From Histomonas meleagridis (lineage: Eukaryota > Parabasalia > Tritrichomonadida > Dientamoebidae), in NCBI GenBank assembly GCA_020186115.1, contig WSYJ01000186.1, positions 310,001 to 374,000 on the forward strand: 64,000 nt of DNA. Reading direction: 5' to 3'. The notes under the pieces were generated by a model. It saw only the letters and a list, made by a program, of their open reading frames with translations. It did not search any database and was not told the origin of the DNA. Position numbers and translations under genes: made by a program. Of the stretch, positions 57,401 through 64,000 are shown one piece after another; positions within the stretch are counted from its first letter, which is position 1, and each line of letters opens with the position of its first letter.

Positions 57401-57861
57401 TGAAATGCCCGGTCCCTGCGTTGCTATGTTCGTCTGGTTTCATTGCGTTTATTTCTCCTGCATTGACTAACGATCAAAACGCTATTGAAAAAATTGAGAA
57501 GTTGAACGCACCGATAAAAATCGTTTTCAATGAAACAAACTTCAGAATAAATTATACAAAAAGTGAAGGAGATGAGGCGGTTATAATCGTCATAAAGCCA
57601 AATGAATTAGGAATGTATAGCGTTACTGAAGTAGCTGGAAATAAGGAAATATTGTCACCATTCGCTTTGGAACAAACAATGAGCATAGAAACGTTGGCGT
57701 TTTATATTTCTTATTATGTTGAATCAATGGAGAAATTAAATAATAAAAATAAAATAAGAGAAAGAAGAGCAGCATTCGCTGAGCTGTGTAAGAAACATAG
57801 CAACCCAGAGTTGGGTCTTCTTTCATCCCGAATGTTCGATAAAAATTTCGAAGATGAATAG
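54499..57861 (+). CDS. Rap/Ral-GAP (tuberin-type) domain protein
   Basis: 1120 aa from the first ATG of the frame (54499; no earlier ATG exists after the RasGAP stop). The N-terminal 650 residues are helical solenoid, as in tuberin/RalGAP-alpha proteins. A disordered insert with an Asn run (about 655-690) follows. The last 260 residues resemble the Rap/Ran-GAP domain: LNAPIKIVFNETNF aligns with HIGNDIVxIVFxE, keeping the catalytic 'Asn thumb' (N1003 by my count) but not the following Asp. Next are EAVIIVIKPNELGMYSV for the HVFIVVxxxxxxYRV strand, SIETLAFYISYYVESMEK for SLPxLVRxTAxNASRA, and RRAAFAELCKKHS for RxxxIEEICKKY. Confidence 0.7.
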   Translation: MMEEDPFATHFMLNSLLEFKLLQDDSKDYAFLTYDRETIVEASKKVVESIGRNLDAVCIDTKKRVKILMEFMGVALSLNVHENKFMIIARNFYRRWLEDSSLFGDIKRQNKFIRRILKQLSQPFEMKFAPNTKFDSDFYQLLLEIINDYAYMHVVKGKYFEKETWITLFYILIAIVDKLLYTNFNNQINAAEVSVLKRNAISCCFSVIQLSGIKDDEVWKIFLNFSHKWSFDIDFAKCWNILSRTIFKFMIEKYYNVEIPKPIFTQGVYLDSEPIDKNTVAFLFHQTLYSLDFNQAHNHPDVIEEIYRAISSITDQALEISTSMQKGFYRIKFPGHSFLKLFGRFITFAKPSECDSGYSININTIIKIISFFEFDKIDEEIINYISAFASITLEQTQTVFSFIQNAYTIFSVQTTTLPFISHIALNFILNFKPKELEEKDLQNITTLYLSSVEILRNDSYKSTQEIVSNCFKQLWQLSDKSPEIRFNLMINPISYLNINCTIFDLIKSSITKHPTFQRFIDSNPMFCISCIIYISLVVKYHGLSDINHNLIDLIFDQFSTLDMKYARSKSKVLYSSLHLLLNLIEYTPKYFDNSKSVDSVFSYINFMSNVIKDQESIKRHKSENEPRNKTSATIDLSQTREKKSSNSKISRSAQLKVNDNESTNINNNNNNNNNTNVRVKKTSKHIPTDLNHFFDYIKARINLHIPLNDVYTRRIDSDNEINEDNLIQKLSLKNTIINYYTIGQSLLISFIENKDNVNQYVIFARGPFGKSIWTLNDDYQSDLATPKISTITSTNTTKESNNEININNILEKIGDPIQMFEYDKMDPNEIKDLSNLIHKKYEELAKSKIDWEKFGEYYPFNYHGPQQRYKVIDFLTTLGMFEHNNKYDIRQQNNLELVKKAISDFDNNSITSLIPLQIIHLLPSDNDIGYKDEHVKRMTPLMLKFLNSIGEKIMISDEAAKKREFPLMKCPVPALLCSSGFIAFISPALTNDQNAIEKIEKLNAPIKIVFNETNFRINYTKSEGDEAVIIVIKPNELGMYSVTEVAGNKEILSPFALEQTMSIETLAFYISYYVESMEKLNNKNKIRERRAAFAELCKKHSNPELGLLSSRMFDKNFEDE

Positions 57862-58354
57862 TTAGATCAGCGATATTCCAGTGGTTCAATAAAAATCGCG
57901 AGAATCATTCAACGTTGCATTATGTTTTTTATTATTATTATTTATTTATTTTTTTTTTCGAAATTTGTGGTAAAAATAATCGTTTTCACATTCAATTATC
58001 GATCTTTATACAAAATTGATTTGTTTAAACGTTCTTTTTTACAATATTTTCGTTTGAATTTTTATAGGCATAAAATGGCAGTATCAAAATACATACATCA
58101 CGTTAAATTCTGAGTAATGACTTAAAATTTTGGATTACGGATAGATTAATTGTATTTGTTAGGATAAAAACAGTTTAAAGAATGATGAAAACATATTAAT
58201 TTGATTTCATAATTAAATATGATAAAATAAATTTTATAAAAAAATATGGAAAGCATTGAACAAAAAGCAGTAATTTGTCTGTTGGTAGGCTTAATAGTTA
58301 AAGAGTTTTTGGTTATATCATGTGAGTTGCATTTGACATGTGATATAAAAATTC
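57862..58354. other. Intergenic, nothing recognised
   Basis: About 490 bp, AT-rich. A 63-codon frame (57922-58113) begins with runs of Phe/Ile and looks like chance. Confidence 0.4.
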
Positions 58355-59029
58355 ATGAACTGGTTCTTTGTTTCTCTTTTTTCTTGTTTATCTTTTGAAT
58401 ATCTTGAGTTCGAAAGACTACTTGAAGGAAATTTTGAGTGCATTTCTGCGAAGTCATATCCATCAAATACAATTCAACCATTTAATCTTTCAATCCAACA
58501 ATATTCAGAAAATGCTTATTTAACAAAAATCTTTAATCATGACGTAGAAATACACTTGAACAATGATTGGGCAAGTCCCATTGGGACATTTCTTGTTTTT
58601 GGTAATAATTACTCATTTTCATTTGAAAGAGACATTCCATTCTTTAAATCCTCAATAAACATGGGTGAGCATGGTACTTTAGAAATCATTGTTGGGACAC
58701 TCGTAATTCATGTTATATTTGCAAAAGATAAAAATATTTTTTCATTTACATTCAAAAAAATATTAACATTTTCGGACAAATTATATAACCTTAAATACTT
58801 CAAATTCCAATTGCTGTTCGTTGCCATAACATTACCACTAATGTTTTGGATAATAAAACTTCAATTATGTAATTCTAAAAATGTTAAAACAGAAAATAAA
58901 ACTAAAAAACAAAATGTTAAAAAAGAAAGAAGACAAAAGAAAGAAGAAAAAGCAGAAGTAAAAAATGATAAAGAAAAAGAGAATACGAAAAATACTGAAA
59001 ATGAAAAGCAAAAGCCAAAAACAGATTAA
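58355..59029 (+). CDS. Signal-anchored membrane protein with basic tail, unknown
   Basis: 224 aa. Signal peptide about 1-13 (MNWFFVSLFSCLS). A lumenal/extracellular region of about 135 residues is strand-like (TKIFNHDVEIHLNNDWASPIGTFLVFGNNYSF). A transmembrane helix follows at about 149-169 (FQLLFVAITLPLMFWIIKLQL). The 50-residue cytoplasmic tail is almost entirely Lys/Glu/Asn (KTENKTKKQNVKKERRQKKEEKAEVKNDKEK). This plan is common in ER-membrane accessory subunits, but no family is recognised. Confidence 0.6.
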   Translation: MNWFFVSLFSCLSFEYLEFERLLEGNFECISAKSYPSNTIQPFNLSIQQYSENAYLTKIFNHDVEIHLNNDWASPIGTFLVFGNNYSFSFERDIPFFKSSINMGEHGTLEIIVGTLVIHVIFAKDKNIFSFTFKKILTFSDKLYNLKYFKFQLLFVAITLPLMFWIIKLQLCNSKNVKTENKTKKQNVKKERRQKKEEKAEVKNDKEKENTKNTENEKQKPKTD

Positions 59030-59306
59030 AAATTGTTCAATAAATATTTTAATAAAGTTTTCATTTCGTTTTTTGTTTTTCAGTAATTCATTAAACATTT
59101 ATTGTTATAGTTTTGATTTATTTTATATTTGCTTCGATAGATTTTAAAGCAGATTGTATTTTACGTTTAAATTTTTTTTTCTGTATAATTACGTAGAAGA
59201 TAAATTAGATAATCAATTAGAAAATAAAATTATATGCCTTAAAAAATGATTTATTTTTCATACATTTAAAAACAACAAATATTTATTTATATGTTTCCTT
59301 TCATTA

Positions 59307-61913
59307 TTATCTTTTTACAATCTTTTCTTGAATAATCTTTAATAATGATTCAACATTCGAATCATTTATATTTTGATATCCAATTATTTGCGAAAAAAGA
59401 TTTGAAATCGTTTCATAAATTTTTTCTTTTTTGCTCTGAATTTCATCGATTTTATTCTGATAATCATTTTGCGTATATTTAATTTTTGCGTTAAGTTGTG
59501 ATTCGATTGACTTTTTATCTCTTTTACATTCTGATATTATTGCATTTTTTTGTGTTTCCATTTTCTGTTTTTCAAGGATTAATTCGTTGTTTTTAAATTC
59601 GAGTTTTTTATTTTCTTCTTCGATTTGTTTTATTCTCATATTTAATGTCTTTATAACATTTTGTAACTCAGAAATTTGTGTTTTAGAACTTTCATTAAGT
59701 TCATTTAATAAAATTTCATAATTATTTTTGTGTTTGCGAATTTTTTCTTTCGATTCTTCGATTTCAGATGTATTAAAACTAATTTTATTTTTATAGTTTC
59801 GAAGTTTTTGTTGAAGTTTTTTATTGTTTTCTTCCATTATATATAATTTATCTTCATTTTCTTCATTAATTGCATTTAATTCTTCGATTTTCTTCTTAAG
59901 ATTTTGATTCTCATTTAAAAGCTTTTCTTGAATTGTTTTGTTTTTATTTTCTTTATACTTAAATCGTTTCAAAAGTTTTTCATTTATGTTTTGAAGTTCA
60001 TTATTTGTTACATTTAATTCTTCGTTTTCTTGTTGAATATTTTCTGTTATATTTTTATTACTTAAATTTAATTTTTCATTTTTCTTTTGCAATTTTGAAA
60101 TTTGCTCATTTCTATCTTTAATTATTTGTTGGAGCTCAAAAATTTTTTGCTTTATATCATTTAATGAATTAATATTTAATATTTGATATAAATCGTTTAA
60201 TTGTAATTTAACATTAGCAAATTCTTTTTTCTCTTTATCAAAAATATCAATTTTCTTTAATAATAACTTTTGTGTTTTTTCATCATCAAATGAAACATTT
60301 GTATTATTTCTCGTTTCTGGGAAATAATAACATAAATGTGAAAGGAATTTATGAATTTGTTCATTTGACTTAGAATTTTCATTTTTCTCTTTTTCAAAAT
60401 CATTTTTAAGAATATTATTTTGTTCATTATAAAATTTTACAATAGAATAAAATATATTTCGAATTTTATTAGGTAATAATAACATTTCATTTTTAATGAT
60501 TTCTGTTATATTTTCCTTTAATTCTAATGGAAAATCAATTGATAAAATTTCATTATTTATTTCATTCATTTGTTTCATTAATTCTTTTGATTGTTCCTTT
60601 GTTATTTCCATATCTTTTTTAAGTTTTTCATTTTCATTTATTTTTATTTGAAGTTCATATTCTGTTTCATTAAGTTTATCAGATTGCTTCTTTAATGAAG
60701 AGAAAATTTCATTATTTTTCTGTTGTAATTCTTTTAATGTTTTTTCATTTTCTTTTATTTCTATATAATTTTTATCAATAGTTTCATTTAAGTTTTTGAT
60801 TTCTTCATCTTTCGTCATAATTATTTCTTTATTTCTTTTATGATCAATTTCCAAATTTTTAATCTGAAGTAAACATTCATTACAATTATTTGAATTTATT
60901 TGATTTTCTTCTTCATATTTCGCATTAGTACTTCTTAACAGATGAATTTCTTTTATATAAAATTTACATTTATTTTCATAATATTCGGCTTTATCAGAAA
61001 GTGATTTAAGTTTTTTATTAAGTTTTTTATTTTGTAATGCGCTTTTATGTAATTTTCTAGTGCTTTGTATTAATTGATTTTCGATGTTGTTTTCTGTTTC
61101 TGTAATTTGTAAATTGGAATTAAGTTTTGACTTATATTCAGATATTTCATTCATTAAAGTAATGTTTTTGTTAGATAATGTATCAATTTGTTCTTCCATG
61201 TTATGATTAATGTCTTCAATTTCACTTATTTTATTTATATAATTCGTTTCTTGAGTGTTAATGGTTGTTAAAAGTTGTTTTATCTTTTCCTTATATTTTG
61301 ATTTTGATTCATTTAACTCATTAATTTCAATGATACATTCTTTAAGTTTGCTCTTTAATAAACCAATACGTGAAATATTTTTGAGATTTTCTGATTTAGA
61401 CTTTTTGAAATGTTGGATGAGCTGAGTATATGTTTCGATTTCTGTGTCAAAATAATCGGTGGCTTCCTTAAAAACTTGTGAAAAATTGGTATTTGACACA
61501 GTAAGTTGTGTTTTGATTTCCTGTTTTTCATTTTCTAACTGATTTAATTTATCTGATATTTCTTCAATATCTTTTCTACACTGTTGTTGTATTTGTGAAA
61601 CAAGGACCTCTTGAGTAAATTTGCTTGTATCTCTTTGTGCGCTTTCTTGTTGGAATTTTGTTGCTAATTTTAATCTTTCTTGTAATTCTTGATTTTCAAT
61701 TTTGAGTTTTAATACCTCCTTTTCATTTTGTGAGTTCTTAGCATGTATTTCTTCCATAGATGAAGTTATTTGAATTGCTTTTTCAAATTGATTCTTCAAT
61801 AATGAAATTTGATTTTCTAGTTCATGATTTTTGGTTAATAGTTTAGAGTTTTCTTTTTTTATCTTTTTATATTTTTTGTAATAATGGTTTGGGGAAGAAT
61901 TCCCTATGTCCAT
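59307..61913 (-). CDS. 868-aa long coiled-coil protein
   Basis: One ORF from the ATG at 61913 (MDIGNSSPNHYYKKYKKIKKEN). Practically the whole length has heptad periodicity rich in Glu, Lys, Asn and Gln, with breaks near residues 165-180 (DYFDTEIETYTQLIQHFKKS), 465-520 and at the C-terminus (ISNLFSQIIGYQNINDSNVESLLKIIQEKIVKR). No motor, GRIP, kinase or membrane motif is seen. A cytoskeletal, basal-body or tethering role is typical for this shape, but no homologue is recognised. Confidence 0.65.
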   Translation of the reverse strand: MDIGNSSPNHYYKKYKKIKKENSKLLTKNHELENQISLLKNQFEKAIQITSSMEEIHAKNSQNEKEVLKLKIENQELQERLKLATKFQQESAQRDTSKFTQEVLVSQIQQQCRKDIEEISDKLNQLENEKQEIKTQLTVSNTNFSQVFKEATDYFDTEIETYTQLIQHFKKSKSENLKNISRIGLLKSKLKECIIEINELNESKSKYKEKIKQLLTTINTQETNYINKISEIEDINHNMEEQIDTLSNKNITLMNEISEYKSKLNSNLQITETENNIENQLIQSTRKLHKSALQNKKLNKKLKSLSDKAEYYENKCKFYIKEIHLLRSTNAKYEEENQINSNNCNECLLQIKNLEIDHKRNKEIIMTKDEEIKNLNETIDKNYIEIKENEKTLKELQQKNNEIFSSLKKQSDKLNETEYELQIKINENEKLKKDMEITKEQSKELMKQMNEINNEILSIDFPLELKENITEIIKNEMLLLPNKIRNIFYSIVKFYNEQNNILKNDFEKEKNENSKSNEQIHKFLSHLCYYFPETRNNTNVSFDDEKTQKLLLKKIDIFDKEKKEFANVKLQLNDLYQILNINSLNDIKQKIFELQQIIKDRNEQISKLQKKNEKLNLSNKNITENIQQENEELNVTNNELQNINEKLLKRFKYKENKNKTIQEKLLNENQNLKKKIEELNAINEENEDKLYIMEENNKKLQQKLRNYKNKISFNTSEIEESKEKIRKHKNNYEILLNELNESSKTQISELQNVIKTLNMRIKQIEEENKKLEFKNNELILEKQKMETQKNAIISECKRDKKSIESQLNAKIKYTQNDYQNKIDEIQSKKEKIYETISNLFSQIIGYQNINDSNVESLLKIIQEKIVKR

Positions 61914-62214
61914 TTCCAGTACGTTAAAAATCTTTTGGGGCCGTTTAAAAATTAACGTGCTTTGTGTACAAATGCATAAAACAATTTATCCATTGCAGGA
62001 TTATAAATTGACTAACCACAAATCTGTTTTAACAAATGATTTAAAAGAGATATCATTTTCATAATAAAAGTTAACAAATTTCATTTAAATTAGAAAAATG
62101 AGAATTTGAAAAATTTTTTTTATTCGTTTCCTAGTATCTTAAAACATAAGAAAACATCCAAAAAAAATGATTTTATTTTTACAATCATTTCTAAAAAATA
62201 CATTCATTTAATTG
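61914..62214. other. Intergenic, nothing certain
   Basis: 300 bp between two minus-strand genes. Two ACGTTAA/AACGT-type sequences lie within 50 nt of the coiled-coil gene's ATG; otherwise AT-rich and empty. Confidence 0.4.
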
Positions 62215-63456
62215 TTAATCTTCCTCTTCTTCCTCCTCACTTGGATGTTGTGATTCGAAATAGAAAGGAAACTCTATCAACAAATCCGGGAAATTCTCAT
62301 CACCTGGCATTAATTGTCTTTTTTCAGCTTCCATCACATATGAATCGGCCAGTTTTTGTGTGAAAACGGTTTCTTCTTTCAATTCTTCTGTTTCAATGTA
62401 TTTGATGTCAAACTCTTCCTCCGGTTCAATGTAAGGGAAGTTCATGAACACCATATCCTTCTGGTCGATACTGTTTCTCATGTGAACACGTGCATCTAAG
62501 CTAGCTATGTATGCATATTTAGCAAATATTACATAAAAAGTAGGCTGGAGTGGATGCACAAGTATAAAAAGAGGTGTTTCTTGAGACTTAAGTCGAGGAA
62601 ACTTTTGCGTAGGAAGGATTTCTTCATACAATAGATCCCAAATGTCAATTAATGTCTTTCCGGATGTTTTGTAGCCAAATACAGCAAACTTGTTTCGACG
62701 TGAAAATGAACATGTATTATATCGAACTGGATTAACTTGGTCAATAAAGGATCGTAGGTGGTTCTTTTGGAAGTGAAAGTGACGGGAATATCCATTGTTG
62801 TCTATAAAAATGATTGACTTGTCATCTGAAGATATCGAAATTTTATTAATGCGACGAATACTTCGATTCTTCTTGGAAGAAAAAGAATATGTATCAGTGA
62901 CTTCTAGATTGGGTATAGAAATGATTTGACCTGATTTATCTGTTGTTGTAAAAATGGATAATTTGGTGTTAAACCATACACATGTGGAAAATTCGCCTTC
63001 AACTTCGATAGTTGTGTTGTTTTGTTGGTTAAATATTAAAAGTTTATCATCATCAAATAAAATAAAAAGATATTTCAGATCAATTGGACTATATTGTATT
63101 GATCTAATTGAGGACTCAAATTCAATGGAGTATATTGGCTGCTTTGGTTCATAAGATTCATCAATTGGATGGATCATAAAAACACCATTTTTATCGCCAG
63201 AAGCTAAAAAACGAGTATTCCTTGAAAACGCTAATGCAGTGATTGCAGAAGAATGCCCTTCGAATTTATGAACATTAGCAAAAGAAGAAGAATGGAAGAC
63301 CGATATTAATCCTGTTGAATATCCAATCCCCATTATATAACCATGATGGCTTAGTGTTGCAGCGCTAACTTTTCTTTTGAAATTGTGGATCCGAGATATT
63401 GAATTTGGGAGACAGACTGAAGACTCTGCTCTGAGTTTATCAAGAGCAGACATCAT
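62215..63456 (-). CDS. RBBP5: RBBP5/Swd1-like WD40 subunit of a COMPASS-type complex
   Basis: 413 aa. WD40 blades from about residue 27 (KVSAATLSHHGYIMGIGYSTGLISVFHSSSF, HSSAITALAFSRNTRFLASGDKNGVFMI). The RBBP5-specific last third is present: NTCSFSRRNKFAVFGYKTSGKTLIDIWD aligns with CCFSGDGEYIVAGSARQHALYIWE. LFILVHPLQPTFYVIFAKYAYIASL aligns with LDVAWHPVRPIIASISSGVVSIW. After the propeller an acidic EPEEEFDIKYIETEE parallels the ERESEFDIEDED segment that binds ASH2L, and the protein ends in an acidic run. RBBP5 supports H3K4 methyltransferases. Only 45 bp separate it from the next gene's ATG. Confidence 0.7.
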   Translation of the reverse strand: MMSALDKLRAESSVCLPNSISRIHNFKRKVSAATLSHHGYIMGIGYSTGLISVFHSSSFANVHKFEGHSSAITALAFSRNTRFLASGDKNGVFMIHPIDESYEPKQPIYSIEFESSIRSIQYSPIDLKYLFILFDDDKLLIFNQQNNTTIEVEGEFSTCVWFNTKLSIFTTTDKSGQIISIPNLEVTDTYSFSSKKNRSIRRINKISISSDDKSIIFIDNNGYSRHFHFQKNHLRSFIDQVNPVRYNTCSFSRRNKFAVFGYKTSGKTLIDIWDLLYEEILPTQKFPRLKSQETPLFILVHPLQPTFYVIFAKYAYIASLDARVHMRNSIDQKDMVFMNFPYIEPEEEFDIKYIETEELKEETVFTQKLADSYVMEAEKRQLMPGDENFPDLLIEFPFYFESQHPSEEEEEED

Positions 63457-63501
63457 TTTCTAAACGTTTTCTTTGTGTCACTTTTTGTACGTTACCAACA
63501 T
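63457..63501. promoter_or_regulatory. 45-bp bidirectional promoter with AAACGTTT
   Basis: AAACGTTT (63462-63469) is a perfect palindrome placed between the RBBP5-like ATG (63456) and the plus-strand ATG (63502). On the plus side an initiator TCACTT (63478-63483) lies 18 nt before the ATG. Compare the 44-bp divergent gap at 20095-20138, which has AAACGT. Confidence 0.55.
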
Positions 63502-64000
63502 ATGAGAAAACAACCAACTTGTTGGGAAGATATTTTAAAAGAAAGGGAAGCAGAAAGAAATCGCCCTCCACCACCTGAAGCATACATTAGACCAGAAATT
63601 CATAAATATGAAGAAGGAGGAATTTTTTCAAAAACAGAATTTGATGATAGTGATAAAAAAAATGAAGTTGATGATATTCCAATTGATCCTAGCTTTTATA
63701 CAACAGCTTCTATGGAAGGTGATGATAGTCAAACAAAAAGGCGCAAATTTAAAAAAATTCAAGATCATGATGATGCCTTCCAATGGCCTAAATACACAAA
63801 ATATCAAAGACAAACAGAAAAAGCTCCAACCTGTACCACAAGGCGCGATTTAGAATCCAGAGATTTTGATGTTATTTCAGGACTTTCACATAAAGAATCC
63901 AATTTCAAATCAACAATCAAACAAATTCTTGATAAAAAGGAGACATATAAGCAATTTAAACTATCAAGACAAATAGATCCAATTTCGAATACTTTTCCCA
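63502..64000 (+). CDS. Unknown charged protein, C-terminus beyond window
   Basis: Open from the ATG at 63502 to the window end (166 codons, no stop). Begins MRKQPTCWEDILKEREAERN, then RPPPPEAYIRPEIHKYEEGG, DDIPIDPSFYTTASMEGDD and later KYTKYQRQTEKAPTCTTRRDLESRDFDVISGL. Polar, with no signal peptide or membrane segment. The WEDILKEREAERN helix at the start is the most motif-like part. I do not recognise it. It is supported by the TCACTT initiator and by codon pattern. Confidence 0.65.
   Translation, partial: MRKQPTCWEDILKEREAERNRPPPPEAYIRPEIHKYEEGGIFSKTEFDDSDKKNEVDDIPIDPSFYTTASMEGDDSQTKRRKFKKIQDHDDAFQWPKYTKYQRQTEKAPTCTTRRDLESRDFDVISGLSHKESNFKSTIKQILDKKETYKQFKLSRQIDPISNTFP

Noticed and set aside
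52525-57861. Single fused RasGAP-RalGAP gene interrupted by one stop
   Set aside because: The two frames coincide, but 216 bp without coding character and a plausible ATG at 54499 favour two genes; kept only as a note.

Overview
The window looks like nuclear DNA of a trichomonad (Parabasalia), most like an AT-rich Tritrichomonas-type genome. Nearly all genes are single uninterrupted ORFs with short intergenic gaps. Several starts lie just downstream of the trichomonad initiator TCA(C/T)(T/A), and two genes have the M3 (Myb-like) element; one of these also has CCTTT (M5). The gene content also fits: BspA-like leucine-rich-repeat surface proteins, a Pmp-like beta-helix surface protein, a DUF3447-type ankyrin protein, an NlpC/P60-like protein, cytosolic malate dehydrogenase and flagellar/basal-body proteins. 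Genus is inference; I ran no search.

Layout. 0-6 kb: truncated splicing factor SLU7 and a 1614-aa helical-repeat-like protein. 6.7-9.4 kb: a C-terminally truncated mariner transposase, a broken copy of a surface glycoprotein and a small membrane protein, followed by about 2 kb of empty AT-rich DNA. 11.4-20 kb: a small acidic/basic protein with a possible RAD51-binding tail, a coiled-coil protein, ARPC1, a type I membrane protein with four repeated tail motifs, the intact secreted glycoprotein, a charged nuclear-type protein and a TAF13-like histone fold. 20-30 kb: a DZIP1-like protein, a huge WD40 protein and POC1, which suggests a basal-body/flagellum neighbourhood. 30-34 kb: a broken BspA-like gene and a Pmp-like membrane protein. 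34-43 kb: MDH, ribosomal protein eL21, a small membrane protein, a DOCK-like RhoGEF, an RIIa-domain protein and an S28 serine peptidase. 43-50 kb: ankyrin remnants, an F-BAR/double-SH3 protein, a DUF3447 ankyrin gene split by conserved AT-rich spacers, and an intact BspA-like protein. 50-58 kb: a papain-like-fold protein, an NlpC/P60-like protein lacking the catalytic Cys, and a RasGAP followed by a Rap/Ral-GAP on the same strand. 58-64 kb: a membrane protein, a long coiled-coil protein, an RBBP5-like COMPASS subunit and a truncated ORF at the edge.

How genes may work together: ARPC1, the DOCK-like GEF, the F-BAR/SH3 protein and the two GAPs are all small-GTPase, actin or membrane-remodelling functions. 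POC1, DZIP1-like and the RIIa protein are cilium-type. BspA, Pmp-like, glycoprotein and ankyrin genes are the variable, pseudogene-rich portion. The least explained structure is the ankyrin gene, whose repeat-encoding segments are each intact but separated by homologous 70-80 nt spacers. These are either introns with non-canonical ends or frame-breaking inserts copied with the repeats.
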